Assembly: GCF_958298935.1 (NCBI RefSeq)
Contig: NC_084934.1
Span: 1,242,501 to 1,306,500, forward strand
Origin: Phragmites australis
Lineage: Eukaryota; Streptophyta; Magnoliopsida; Poales; Poaceae
DNA: 64,000 nucleotides
Direction of reading: 5' to 3'
The position numbers and the translations under genes were made by a program. Every line of letters starts with the position of its first letter. Position 1 is the stretch's first letter. The notes under the pieces were generated by a model. The model was not told where the DNA came from. It saw only the letters and a program-made list of their open reading frames with translations, and searched no databases. Of the stretch, positions 12,501-23,869 are shown one piece after another.

Positions 12501-12860
12501 GAGCTCGAATTTTAGAAGAGAATAAAGAGAGGGAATGAGAGCTTGAGTGGGGAGGGGGAGCTGCAGCTGCTGTTGCACGTGTGGGAGTGCGGGAGCGGGT
12601 GGGAGAGAGGGAGAGGGCAGGTGGGCTGCCCCTTTGGAGTGGTTGGAGGGTAGGGCCATATGTGGGGCCCACAGGTAAGTGAAAAGGGTCCATTTTCGCT
12701 GCGAATTTAATTCTTTTCTCACCCGGATCTCTTTCTCTCATCCAATTGATTTCAAACAAAGTGCTCTAGTGCGCCAAAATAATTTACCTCAAAAATAAAT
12801 ATGACGCTAATGATGCATGATTAAGCTTAATCACGCGATTGTGGAATTTGGGACGTGACA
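9511..12860 (-). mobile_element. Solo LTR, long Gypsy (Tekay/Del-like), minus strand
   Basis: About 3350 bp. Read on the minus strand it starts TGTCACGTCCCAAATTCC and ends GGTTCCTCACA. Perfect 5-bp target duplications CTTTG flank it (9506-9510 and 12861-12865). Two clusters of palindromic TCCGGA/CCGGAC repeats lie inside (about 11320-11470 and 11940-12045). A partial second copy of this family is at 33800-35454. No internal region remains, so unequal recombination between two LTRs is inferred. Confidence 0.85.
9980..10002 (-). other. Hairpin in minus-strand LTR RNA (GAGTGC/GTACTC)
   Basis: On the minus strand CTTGC is followed by GAGTGC, a 4-nt loop and GTACTC (plus-strand 9981-9986 and 9991-9996). 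One pair is a G-U wobble. It matches the hairpins at 8696-8712 and 23160-23175 in position and layout. Confidence 0.5.
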
Positions 12861-13143
12861 CTTTGTGTCTATTTGTGTGAAAGCTCATTTCTTTCTGGTT
12901 CAGTTTCCGTTCCATTTCTAAGGTTTGCCCAATTAGTACTTTCAGACTTTTATTGCATAATGGTTTGTGTTTTATGGAATAATTTAGTCACGCGATTGTG
13001 GAATTTGGGACGTGACACTTTGTGTCTATTTGTGTGAAAGCTCATTTCTTTCTGGTTCAGTTTCCGTTCAATTTCTAAGGTTTGCCCAATTAGTACTTTC
13101 AGACTTTATGGCATAATGGTTTGTGTTTTTATGGAATAATTTA
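12831..13143. repeat. 157-bp tandem duplication across an LTR/flank junction
   Basis: The copy at 12831-12987 is followed directly by a near-identical copy starting at 12988 (TCACGCGATTGTGGAATTTG). Each holds the last 30 bp of the solo LTR, its target duplication and about 125 bp of flank. The copies differ by a few substitutions and one- or two-base indels. The duplication must be younger than the LTR insertion. Confidence 0.92.
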
Positions 13144-14334
13144 GACACATTATAAGTTAAATTTCCGTTAGTGACATTAACAGAAATATCAAGGATGATC
13201 CTACCTAAAGTATGTTGGGTTCAAGTTGTTAAGTAAACCATTTGAATCATACTGACAGGTCATTCACAAACTTTCATTGGTCTTTTAGCTTGTATGTTGC
13301 TGTTTCTTTCTCACTGAATTTTTAACAGTAGGCACCCCCTTTGCCTGGTAATTTTTCGGACTGTGCTAGTGGCAAATTGCCATCCGCAGCGAGGACAGAG
13401 TAATCTGATGAGCTGAAGTACGCTAATACCTGGCAATTTTACAAATCCATCAATTTGAATCAAGTGTTGGCGTCTTGCAGAGCTGATGCTTCGAAGTGTT
13501 TTGTTTTTCTGTTGGGCACTTCAACTAAGAAAATAGTAAGGCAGCATTGTCACTTATGGTTCTTCTCGTCCGTTGGCTTATGCTCGGGACTCTTTGAACT
13601 ATTTTTAGTGTTTACAGTTCATCTTTGCCTCTTATCCTAGTTTTTGTATAATTCACTCTACTAGTTTAATTTCAAGCATACACTAGTCCATTGCCCAGTA
13701 CTAGTTTCACTCTTTTTAGGCACGCATTTGGAAGTGTTTGAATTTCAATTCTGTTTCATACTTTCAGGATAAACGGTTTCTCGTATGGTTAATAAACTGA
13801 AGGATACTTCAAACATATCTGTTGTGCAGTTCAAGCAAGAATTTAATTTCAGTATCTACTAAGGCATACACTTGGAATTGACATATTTGAGTGGCAGTTC
13901 AGTTATACACTTTCAGTACGGTAGGTTGTTCATATGGTTAATGAAGTGGAGAATATCCTCAACAAACATGGAAGTGAAATCGGGAGCTAAAACTTCTGAA
14001 AAAATTATGGTGAGATGCGTCAACAGGTATCAATGCCATTCTAAGCTCTTGTTCCTCCGTGTTATCATGAGCATGACCTTTCCTTTTTGTGACAAGTTTT
14101 TTTTCATCTGGTGTTTTTTTTTTTTTTTTAAAAGAAGCTTCTGGGGCCCGTGTGTATCTGCATTGGCTATCCTGAAATCTTATTGTTCTTCCATCTGACG
14201 ATTGATATCCATTATGTTTGGTTAGCCTTCGTTCACAGCACTACGTCGGCCCTTGGCAGCAATTCCTGGCCCAAAAACAGCCCAGTGAGCCCAACCCATA
14301 TTCACTAAATAGGCTAGCGCATCCGTCCTCGCTG
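13144..14334. other. Intergenic flank before the F-box pseudogene
   Basis: No gene. Contains another diverged flank unit (about 13481-13560, AGAGCTGATGCT...TTTTCTGTTGGGCACTTC) and a related fragment near 13820-13940. A T14 tract lies at about 14116-14129. Confidence 0.5.
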
Positions 14335-14915
14335 GTTCCGCTGCCGGACAACGATGATCTCCTCAGCGAGATCCTCCTCCGCCTCCCGCCCGCAGCACTC
14401 CTCCCTCCTGCGCGCCTCACTCGTCTGCCGGCGTTGGCGCCGCCTTGTCTCCGACCCCGCATTGGAGATGAAATCTACTTCAAACTTTCATTTGGTGCTA
14501 GCTTTCTCAAGTACGACTTGGGAAAGCATTACTTATCTGTGATTGGGTCGCCGGAGAAGTACGACAGAGGCGGTGTCCTCGTGCCGACTGATGACGGTTT
14601 GCTTGAGCTCGCCGGCCTTAGGGGTAACAGCCTTTACCTGTGCTCAAGGAAGGTGAATGCATAGGGAGTTGCAGGATGGGTACAATGCAGGGTGATCGAG
14701 CTACATACACTGTTATCCACTGACAACCCTTGTAAAAAAGCTTTTGTGCTTGGTTTTGCTGAGGGTGCCGTTGTCATCTTCCTAAGCACAGATGTTGGCG
14801 CCTTCGTTATCAAGCCCAAGTCAGGGTGGGCAAGGAAGATAAGCGGGCCTCCTGCGAATGGGATCTACTTCTACACCGTACCCTTCATGAGCTTCAACAC
14901 AAGGTTTAACTCCAT
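14335..14915 (+). pseudogene. Truncated F-box pseudogene, paralogue of the gene at 4100
   Basis: Three damages are visible. The F-box start (LPDNDDLLSEILLRLPP) runs into a frameshift near 14390; in the shifted frame the F-box continues (SLVCRRWRRLVSDPAL). After about 14465 the sequence jumps to the region matching about residue 215 of the intact protein, so roughly 170 residues are missing. A stop codon (14662-14664) then breaks the frame, after which the C-terminus resumes (GFAEGAVVIFLSTDVGAFVI ... PFMSFNT), matching DAILLRSGAGVFAI ... IPYMSFYT of the intact gene. Same strand as the parent, about 10 kb downstream, so a tandem duplicate is likely. It should not make a working protein. Confidence 0.8.
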
Positions 14916-15284
14916 TTCTAGAATCACAGTAGTTTCAGCCCTTTCAGCAATGCAACTTGAACTGAAAATGCTCATATTTTAATTCAGTGTTTATGGATAC
15001 AAGGTTGCTCATCTGTTGGATCACATACAGTTTTATGCTTCATTCTAGTGGGCTGCAGGAGCTATGTGCTCCATTCTTTGTTCGTAGAGACTACTGGTAG
15101 AATGTTTCTGCAGACTGCAGTATGCTTTCAACTTTGCTTCTTCAGACACAAACTGCCCTAGACAGTTGTTCCACAAAAACTCGAGAAAGGAAGCAGGACC
15201 CATAGGAGGCACCATATCTGGGTAGTTGCATACATTGACACAGCCGCACAGAAGACTTAGTCTGCAAAGTAGGTTTAATTATTT

Positions 15285-15921
15285 CTCAAATTAACAGTAG
15301 CTCAAGATAAACGCGACACAGGTAAATAGCACCATATTACAGTGATCCGAACACTGGACATCACAGTAGGTCGTTCACAGGAAAATGCAAAACGGCTAGG
15401 GGTTGGGGGGTGGGCGAGACACCAATACAGCAATACACCATACATGAACTCTAGTGCTCAAGGAATGTGTGTCATAACTCTGATGATACCATATTGCTAG
15501 CACATAATGTAGTGTGAAATCCTGAGCTGATGAACCATTGTGAGATTTTGAACTGTACCCACCGAAAGAAATAACTTGCTCAGGGAATAGGTGTGGTAGC
15601 TCTGATGATACCATACTTGTTAGATCAGATTGTAGTGTGAAAGCTTGAGATGATGAATCATTCTGAGACTTTGAACTGTTTGCAAGAACTAGCATCATAT
15701 CCAATAGCAAATTACAAATCGATATACTTTCACATATAATTTCGTGGCCAATCAGCTAGTTGGTAAACAAAGTAGTTTATTTCTCAAACAGTGGCAGGAT
15801 ATATCTCAGCATGCATCTTGAAGCACATTGCTGTGAGTCGTGACCTTAACAAAAGAGGCGAAGAAAGGATGGGGCCTTTACACTCAAATACCACGTGTAG
15901 GCCAAGCATGATCGACCAGCC
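15285..15921 (-). repeat. Duplicated 3' flank and exon-derived repeats of the Rx_N pseudogene
   Basis: The start, TTATTTCTCAAATTAACAG, resembles 29149 (TTATTTCTCAAATAGTAGC) and 15778. Two adjacent copies of a roughly 115-bp segment (about 15450-15563 and 15564-15677) contain AACTTGCTCAGGGAATA and CTCTGATGATACCAT, which also occur inside the pseudogene at about 16330-16380. Pieces of the coding exon have therefore been copied downstream. No independent gene. Confidence 0.65.
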
Positions 15922-17298
15922 TCAAGGATCTACCCGCCTTCTCCTCGAGCACATGTCTAGAAGCCTAGCATATTCTTCAACAAGAAATTCGAAAGATGAT
16001 GGCATGTTCACCTTAACGTACGCGAGACCATGTTTGGAGGCCCTGACCACTGTATAATTTGTCGGCTCTGGCTGACGGGTAAAACATTCGACTGCCTTTG
16101 ACCTTACCATCTCCAACATTTGTTGTATGCTTACTATTACATCAATATTTTCTTCGTCACTTCCTAATACCTCGAGTGCATAATCCTGCTGCACGCCCTC
16201 GCACGAGTCATGAGGAAAGAAGATAGCTGCCAGCTCCAGATGTGGACAATCTCTCAAGACGTCTTTGCCCATTTCATCAGATGAGCTACACAAACAGCAC
16301 TCTGGTGCTGAAATAAAGAATCTAACACCGAAAGAGATAACTTGCTCAGGGAATATGTGTGATAACTCTGATGATACAGTGTCGTTAGCACTGGTTTCGT
16401 GGCCATTTGCTGTGCAGCATAACGGATCTGGGCGAAGAAGTTGCGTTTGTTGGGTATGCCACTCTTGAAAGCCGCCCCAGGGAGGAGCATACGAATGGGA
16501 AATGTCTTGCAAGTTGCTAGCTAGTATAGTGAGTTCTCCCATTGCAAGTTCAGCAACAAGCTTCAACTGTGAGGCCAATGACCGCAAGCATTTATTAGTA
16601 GCGATCCCAACTATGTCTGTCTTCCGAGATTCGTAGCATCAAAGCTAGACCGAAGTTTTTCTCTGGCCTCTCCTAATCCATGAACCTATAACATAGCTGC
16701 CTCTACGCCACGCTCTTCTAAACGTACGGGCCATATAACGCAACCGCGTTCTTGGCATTCTTGTACTTGCTTGTACCAGAGAGTTTTCCCTTCAAAAAGA
16801 TGTCTGACAAGAGGGTTATAAAACATGTGGTGCCGAAGTGAACAGCCGGACTCCATGGCGGTCAGAAACTTGCCGGCACAATCTGCAAACCACTCACATA
16901 TCTGGACCACGGAGCAACTCAAGTGACCCTTGTCCAAGCTAACGAGAGATGAGATGGACAAGTTTGCAGCACGAGCGACCCGTTCAAGGAAGGAGGAAAC
17001 CGTGACCACTTGCCCGATCTCTAATTGGTGGCCTTCCAGCAGCCTGTAGCTTGTACTTGTTGAGCAGATCTGTGCCCTCGACGTAGACAAGCTTGAACGT
17101 GTTCCTGCGGCGGAGCAGCGCCACGTCTATGATCGGCAGCTTCCGGGACCTCTCAAGAGCAAGCTCCAAACCGGAGACTGCCATCTCGAGCCTGAAGACG
17201 AGGTGCGCTCTGGACGCCTTGTCCTCGAGCTTGCTTGAGAAGTAGGATGACACTCTGCTCACGCCCTCCTGAGCAAGGGCTGAAGGCAGCGCCATCAA
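15922..17298 (-). pseudogene. Rx_N (coiled-coil) resistance-like pseudogene, copy 1
   Basis: Homologous along its length to the open gene at 29382-30716. The N-terminal part (17298 to about 16990) reads QEGVSRVSSYFSSKLEDK and RLEMAVSGLELALERSRKLP, the helical pattern of NLR Rx_N domains. Near 17000-17090 the frame shifts. The middle part (RHHMFYNPLVRHLFEGKTLW) continues to a stop at 16686, and the block between about 16690 and 16590 is scrambled over three frames with stops. The C-terminal half resumes at about 16587 (ASQLKLVAELAMGELTILAS) and ends at 15922. At least three frameshifts make it non-functional. Its C-terminus continues further than the open copy's, so it may keep the ancestral end of the protein. 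Confidence 0.75.
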
Positions 17299-17913
17299 GT
17301 CACTGTGGGAGTCGAGAAAATCATAAACCTATGACAAGCAAAGCATCGAATCGACGAGCTGTATGTATAGATGTGGAAAGTTAGGAGGGCATCTTGAGCT
17401 CTAAACCTGTTGTAGCGCGAGGAGTTAATTCTGAACAGAACGCGGTGGCTTGCAACGCCCAGAAGCCATGTGGTCGAGAAATCATATAGCACTCGAGGAG
17501 CTATAGCTGCACTGTAAATTCTGAAGTGAACTTAAGGTCGTCCCAGTCTCCCAGCAGAAGTCATGTGGTCTGTGCCTAGTCCTCGTCAATGCAACTTGCA
17601 TTAGTGGTGCCCATCGCCGTCGACGATCGTCCGGCCCGCGTACGCTACGCGCATTGCCGGGGGCCCACCACCATTGTCTGCATTGTGAATGCACCGCCAT
17701 GTTTGCTTCTGCATTTTTTAATCGTTTCATTGATGGTATAGTATATCCCTCGATACACCAGAAACAAAAGAATCAAGTTGCTATTGCGTATATACTTACA
17801 TTGCACCTGTGCTGGTGTACTATCATACATCGGATTATCGGAATCAATATCGTGTGATATACCAATACTACTTTGTTTTCATTCATGAAAAAACATTTGT
17901 ACAGTAGCCATCG
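17299..17913 (-). promoter_or_regulatory. 5' flank of Rx_N pseudogene, duplicated with copy 2
   Basis: Closely matches about 31150-31590: blocks such as GTGGCTTGCAACGCCCAGA, GTCCCAGTCTCCCAGCAGAA, CCACCACCATTGTCTG and CTATCATACATCGGA occur in the same order in both. This is the putative promoter and upstream region (minus-strand gene). No protein is coded. The match ends where the LINE begins. Confidence 0.6.
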
Positions 17914-17926
17914 AATAAAGCTGCAT
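17914..17926. repeat. Target-site duplication, left side of LINE
   Basis: AATAAAGCTGCAT occurs at 17914-17926 and again at 27824-27836, directly after the A-rich tail of the LINE. A 13-bp duplication is typical of LINE target-primed insertion. Confidence 0.9.
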
Positions 17927-19720
17927 GCGGATGGCCCCTTCCCCTCCCCCTTCCACCTCGCCGATCACCCCCACGGCGACCGTAACCACCACTGCTTCCC
18001 CCTCAAATCCGGCCTCCTACAGCCCCTCGCAGCCCCTCCTGACACTAGATCCATGCTCTCCCAACTCCGACCCATCCCGAGAACCCCCGATCTGCTCGCC
18101 ACACCAGTCGTCGCGCCCCCAATCGCCTCCACCCCCGCCGCCTCCCCCCGGCGTTCTCGACTCCAATCCATCGCCGTCCTCCCAGATCCCGCCCTTGGAC
18201 CCACTTTTCCTCAACGTGCAGGAGCCAACTCGCTACTGCCCAGCTCCAAATGGGTCCGATTCGCCTTTACTCTGCCCTCACCCCAAGCCAACCACCGCGC
18301 TGGGCGAATTCTATCGCCGGTCAAATCCATCCTCAAGCCAGCATTCACTGTTGTTCGCTCCACCTCGACCGACCACCACTCCCAAGTTGCAAAGGCGAAA
18401 CATCCACTCCTCACAGCCTCTGAGGCCTCCGACCGCGCAGTCAAGCTGTGGGAACCTCGCTCCTAGTGGCATATCTGGGAGGAGCGCAAGGAAGACCCAG
18501 ATGGATGGAGAACGGTGCATCCAAGATATTGGTGGTGTCAAAGAGGCATCAAGGAGAGGCCCGTTTCAAATCGCACATCTACCCCGAGCCTCAGTCAGCG
18601 TGAGTGACACTTCGGTGAATTCATGGCAAAGATGCAAGGTAAATGCTTTCGATGTCTGGCCAGAGGACATCTTGCTTCTGTGTGCAGGGACCCCATAAAG
18701 TGCATCTCCTGTGGCTGCTCCGGGCACAAGGCCCGCTGTTGCACTGCGCTACTCTCCACCACCGCGAAGCAACTCCCATCGCCTCCCCCGCCATCGCCCT
18801 CAAGCGCCTCTAAGTTTCCACCGCTGCCTGGCTCGATGCCGCGCTAGGGTGACCCAGCCTCCAGGCTGACGGAGGACTTCACCGTGGCCACCACCACGCG
18901 CGACATGGACCGCGAGCTCGCGTAGCTCACCAGCTTGGCGGTGCTCGAGTGGCTTCGCCCGGACCGGCCGGATGTCAGCCTTGAGATCATCAAGGCGGCG
19001 TTCTGCTTGAAGTTCGGGATTCGGCCAATGGACATCATCATTGCCAAGCACTACCCTGAGGACTTCCTCATCGACTTCAAGCACCGCCACCACCGCGACG
19101 CTGCAGTTGCACTCGGGAGCTTCCTGCACGGCAGCCTCGATATCCACATCCAACCTTGGCAGTTTTCAACGCACGACGACCAAGTTGACCTCAAGCACCA
19201 TGCTCGCTTCTGCCTGGAAGGAGTACCTCTACATGCCTGGATAGAGGACATCGCCCACAAGATTGTTGCTAGCTCCTGCGACCTCCACTACATTGAGGGG
19301 TCCTTGCTACGCAGAGAGGATGCCCGGACACTCAACCTTTGGGCATGGACAAAGAAGCCGTCTCTCATCCCAAAGGTAACATGCTTGACTCTTACTGACT
19401 ACCAGGTGGAGGCCCACGACAGCTTCGCTGCCCCGTCACTTTTGGTAGAGCAAGAGCGACGCGGCCTAACCTTCAAGGTGATCATGCACCTCGACATCTT
19501 AGAGTCCCCTCCAGATTGCGACGACCGGGTCCGCACTAGTGACTTCACTTGGCATTACAGAGTCATCGATGGAAAAAGGGGGTCGCGCGACTGCCAGGAC
19601 CCCCACCCACGCGACGCCCCCCAACTACACCAACGAGACGAAGATGATGATGACCGTCGCCGCGGCTGCGACTGGAACACTGGCTCCTAGAACCACTGCC
19701 TCTTTTGTAGTCTCTCCAGG
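17927..19720 (+). pseudogene. LINE ORF1, part 1 (nucleic-acid-binding protein)
   Basis: The N-terminus is Pro/Ser-rich. After a frameshift, a CCHC zinc knuckle pair appears at 18644-18741 (CFRCLARGHLASVC, then CISCGCSGHKARC), the RNA-binding part of L1 ORF1. From 18935 a conserved domain of DUF4283-like type follows (LEIIKAAFCLKFGI, FLIDFKHRHHRDAAV). Stops near 18846 and 18925 break the frame. A solo LTR interrupts the coding sequence at 19726, and it continues at 20881. Confidence 0.75.
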
Positions 19721-19725
19721 GCTCT

Positions 19726-20880
19726 TGTCAGAGGATGAACTCCACAAGTGGGGATCCGGAGGGACCCCTTTGAGATTCGGCCGGGGGGATGATTCTGAAT
19801 CTATCTCGTACATGAAATAAATGAGAGTAAATAAAATGCAGGCGGGGTGGATGATCGGATGCTAGAGGAAATAAATGCTTCGGGGATTTTAGACAGGTTC
19901 GGGCCACACGGAGCGTAATACCCTACTCCTGTGTGTATGCTATAAATGCTTCGGTAATGCCTCTCTGAGGATCCCTTGTGTTACAAGGATTTCTGTCTAA
20001 GTCTAAAGCTTCATGTGTCTTGTTCTTCGTTATCTTGTCTCGGTATTCTTCAACTCGAAAGGCTTGGTCGACTTCCAGAACTATTCCTCTGAAGCCCTTC
20101 TCCCCCCCCTTGCTCCGGGGAGCCCGCCCCTTCTTATACCCCGTCGGGGCGGCCTAGCGTGCCCAGAAAGGAGGGTGCGAGTTCCAAGGCGCCATAAATG
20201 GAAAGCAACCATCATAGGCTGCAGCTTGATGTTACGGGAGGGGTTGAAAACGCACCCCCGTCCGGTCCTGTCATCATCATGCCGCTTTCCAGCGGGTGCT
20301 GCAGGGAGGGCCCACCGGGCAGCCACCGAGCAACCCCGCGTGCCTGCACGGTCAGAGCGTGGGGGGTGTGGTCGGAAGTGACAGGCCATGCTCCCTCTTA
20401 AATGTAGCATCGGGCCTCTCACCAATTGACACCTCACCGCTGAGCCCTTGTGGGGTCCACCGGCAAGGGGTTTCTCAAGTCCTCGGGGAACTCTGGGTGC
20501 TCGGGGACTACTGATCATAGCCCCGAGCACTCTCTCCCGGATATGCCATTTCTCGGGCCTCGGGGAACTCGGGCACTCGGGGACCACTGTTCAAGGCCCC
20601 GAGCGCCCTCTCCCGAAACCGTGTCTGCTCGGGTCATCGGGGAACTCGGGTGCTCGGGGACCACTGTTCATGGCCCCGAGCGCCCTCTCCCGAAACTTGT
20701 ACTTCTCGGGTCCTCTGGGAACTCGGGTACTTGGGGACCACTGTTCATGGCCCCGAGCACCTTCTCCCAGAACTTGGTCTTCTCGGACCTCGGGGAACAG
20801 TCCTCGAGGGATGGCGCCATGTGGCACTCTGCTGTCCTGACCTCGGGACTCAGGGACCCCTGGTTCCCATGTCACCGACA
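19726..20880 (-). mobile_element. Solo LTR (Gypsy-like), minus strand, inside LINE ORF1
   Basis: Read on the minus strand it begins TGTCGGTGACATGGGAACC (20880) and ends CCTCTGACA (19726), 1155 bp. Flanks are GCTCT (19721-19725) and GCTCC (20881-20885), 4 of 5 matching. It carries about five roughly 62-bp tandem units with CTCGGGGACCACTGTTCA and CCCCGAGCGCCCTCTCCCG (20510-20790). The same family occurs in the opposite orientation at 36041-37507. Confidence 0.8.
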
Positions 20881-21575
20881 GCTCCGAAGGACCGCGAGCG
20901 AGAACGTGAATGTTCTGAGTCCCGTCACGGGTATCCTTGTGATTGTGGCTCCACCGCGGGTGGGTGCCATCGAGGCGCTGAGCCAATTGAGACATCCGGC
21001 ACGAGGGACACCATTATGCGACCACAGAAGGAGGAGGAGAAAGGCCAGCCCCCTGTGACTGTGGAGGGACAACATCCCCAGGTGATGGAGCGACAGTTCC
21101 TGCTTGTGGACGCACTGCAGCCACTGATGGCTGCAGAGGAGGTGGCAGGGGATTGCGGTCGCAGTCGCACCTGACAACAGCATGCCCGTCCATCCCCAAG
21201 GACTCCCAGGCCAGAGGATTTCCAGCGTTGCAACCCAAAGGCGACGCTTGAGGTGGACATCAGCGACTGCAACTCCGCACCTCCACCTCCTGCCTTTGCT
21301 TCTGTCATTCAGGGCACTATGGAGAACTCATCACCCAGGCCGACGCATGCAACCATGGAGATATCACCACCCACACCACAACAGACAATGTCCCCAGTAG
21401 AACCGGAGGTGGTGCTCCAGTTGCCAGCACCGGCTAAGCTTCACCCGACATCCTCCTCCCTGACACCTGCGTCTTCGCCTACCCCAACGCCGACGCCTCT
21501 GGTCGTGCCTCCGCTGCAGCCAATCACAACCCCAACTCGATCGCAACCTGCACCAGCTGATGTTGGCACATAGGG
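20881..21575 (+). pseudogene. LINE ORF1, part 2 (Pro-rich linker)
   Basis: Continues ORF1 after the solo LTR. Mostly Pro/Thr/Ser-rich (for example SSLTPASSPTPTPTPLVVPP at about 21460-21520), with Arg/Glu-rich sequence first. There are several frame changes. It ends at TAGGG, the target duplication of the second nested LTR. Confidence 0.55.
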
Positions 21576-23544
21576 TGTACTACCCGATGATAATAATAAT
21601 AATGTGACTTTCTAAACCGTTGCTCGGTTGAACGATCAGAGACCGTGGTTGCGTAGATCTCGCCAAGACGAATCCGTTTTGCTATCTACCGTTGCGTTTG
21701 GGCGCTTAGTGAATTCGTGGTGAGTCCAATAAATTTAGACCATTGGTTAAAACAAAAAATAATAATAATAAAAAGGATAAGGTTCAGTGGGATCGGCTCC
21801 CACCCGATCCCACCCGCACACATCGCTCTCGCTCCTGGGCAGCCGTCCGCCGCCTTCGTCCGTCGCCTCCAGCTGCCTGCCGCCTCCGTCCGCCGACACC
21901 CCCGGCCGCCCCGCCCCCGGCCGATGCCGCGCCCCGCCTCTCGCCGCCGCCGCGCCCAGCCCTCGGCTGCTGGCCGGAGTGCGGCCGGGCGGTGGTGTGG
22001 AGGGAGGGGGAAGCAGGGGGGTGTGGTGGGGAGGAAGAGGCAGGGAGAGGGCCGGTTGGCCGGTCAGCCAGAGAAGGAAGGAGAGAGAAAAAAAGAAGAG
22101 AAGAAAAGAAGAAGAAGAAGGGAGGAGGAGGCCGTCCACGAGTTCGCTGTTTTTTTTTCCTCGCCGGCTAGCGGTTCCGCTCCAAAGGTGACTCCTCCGT
22201 AGTCCTTAGATGCTTGTAGGTGATTGAGTTTAGCCGTACGTTGTGGCTTATTCTTCGCTCTTTGTCTGAGCTCGAGGGGGGGGGGGGGTCTTACTCGGTG
22301 TTTAGCAAGCTAGTTGGTAAATGTCTTTGAAGCCTTCGGTTGTCGAACGCTGGGTTTTGGCGTATTAGCATGCGTCCTCTTCTACTTCGTCGTTGTGGTG
22401 TCATTGTGCTAATGGTGTGCTTGTTCAGGTGGTGCGACCTCACGTCACGACTAGTGCCCGGCTTCATCGTCGGTGAAGGCAAGTGATTGTAGCGAATGGC
22501 TACGCTTTAACCTCTTATTGGGTTGCCTACATTCTTTAATTACAATGCATTCATCTAATCTTAATAACTGATTATGAGCTAGTTACTATGTTGTTTACTT
22601 TTCTAGAAGTTTACTCGATGATTGATTTATGAAGTGCAGTAAGCACGATATGCCATTCTGCAGTTGTTCATTATTGTTTTATGCAATGTTTTTTTGAAGT
22701 CTCAAGCATATTCCAGGAGTTATGTTAGTTATGCTTGAAGCACGTCATGCATATACATCTCATGCATTGGAAGTTTGTCGTCATCTTCTGGCTACGACCG
22801 TACCGGTACAGCATCGTATGTCACCTGAGGAGGGGTACGGTGCACACCCTTACGTTACCCGATGAGGGGTAAGGGTGAGGAGAGCATGTCATGTGCATGG
22901 TTATGCCTTCTTATGAAATTCAATGAGTTATTCGCATCAAATCTTATTTCCTTTAGTTAGCTTGTATATAGATATATATGCGGCTCCGAAGGCTTATACC
23001 AACCAAATGTTAAAATGATTAATGTTACCGTTGGACTTGCTTAGTCATAATTGTTTCTCCTAGTGTTGGCGGTCTGTTTCATTACTAGTTTCTATTTAGA
23101 ATTGTTAGCACATTCAACTGTGGCTAAATAGCTTTTTGTTAAAGTACCTTTCACTTGCTGAGATTTTTGAATCTCACCCGTGCTTTCTTTCCAGGTTCCT
23201 TTTGAGATGTCAATCGCTTGCGGGATGGGTAGCTACACGTCGCCTGCGCGTTCACCTTCTCTCTTGGCCTAAACTTGATGTCCTGTTAGATATTGTCTTT
23301 TGCCCTGTAATGTATATAGTGAGTTTGATGGTGGTTCAGTTGTATGGTCGAGGCTTGTACCTCGTTTGCTAGGATCTTTATTTTGCTAGTGTGATATTCT
23401 ATATCTGTTCTATCTGGTTTGTTGTTGCCTGTTATACCTCCACTTTCAGGAGAGGTGCTGCCGAAATTTTCCCTTAGCTTTCGGCAGATTTGTAGGTTGG
23501 TCTTAGTGACCTTCCGGGCTTGTTTCGGTCCCCGGGGTGTTACA
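21576..23544 (+). mobile_element. Solo LTR (long Gypsy, Tekay/Del-like) inside LINE
   Basis: 1969 bp, beginning TGTACTACCC and ending GGGGTGTTACA, with perfect 5-bp target duplications TAGGG (21571-21575 and 23545-23549). The first 600 bases are GC-rich and hold long composition-driven open frames. A purine-rich (GAA)n stretch lies at about 22075-22130 and a G-rich run at 22276-22287. It has the conserved CTTGCTGAGATT...AATCTC hairpin at 23154-23175. Confidence 0.85.
23154..23177 (+). other. Hairpin in LTR RNA (GAGATT/AATCTC)
   Basis: CTTGCT precedes GAGATT (23160-23165), loop TTTG, and AATCTC (23170-23175). The inner stem pairs differ from those at 8696-8712 but pairing is retained. Confidence 0.55.
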
Positions 23545-23869
23545 TAGGGACCCTCCTTCATCGACCGGATCACCCATCAGACGACACCACCAAGTCTGAT
23601 GCGCCAGAAAGCTAGCAAGTCTGCCGGTACGCCGCAGTGCCTGGTTAGCTGCAAGGTCCTGGCCACGAGGAGACCCCAACGCGTGCGCTCACCAAGTCCT
23701 GATGAAGAAGCTCAGCATCACCAGCCAGGTAGGCGAATCAATGGAGGAGATGCTCCAACGCTACTTCAACTTGTTTCGTGGTCCTCTGTTCGACCTCGTC
23801 ATCAAGGCACTCATAGCGCTGTGCGGCCTAGATGGCTCCACAACGTCTGCTAGCACGAAGGCAGCGTGA
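23545..23869 (+). pseudogene. LINE ORF1, part 3 (C-terminus)
   Basis: In one frame the end reads MEEMLQRYFNLFRGPLFDLV and ALIALCGLDGSTT before a stop at about 23867, much like the C-terminal helix typical of grass L1 ORF1 proteins (FRGPL...I.AL..LFG). This confirms that ORF1 once ran through both nested LTR insertion points. Confidence 0.55.

Noticed and set aside
20081..20587. Open frames of 120-200 codons on both strands at 20.0-21.0 kb
   Set aside because: They run through the tandem units of a solo LTR; the 60-bp repeats explain the open frames.
21717..22202. Several Arg/Pro-rich open frames of 130-160 codons
   Set aside because: GC-rich start of a solo LTR; no domain, frames overlap on both strands.
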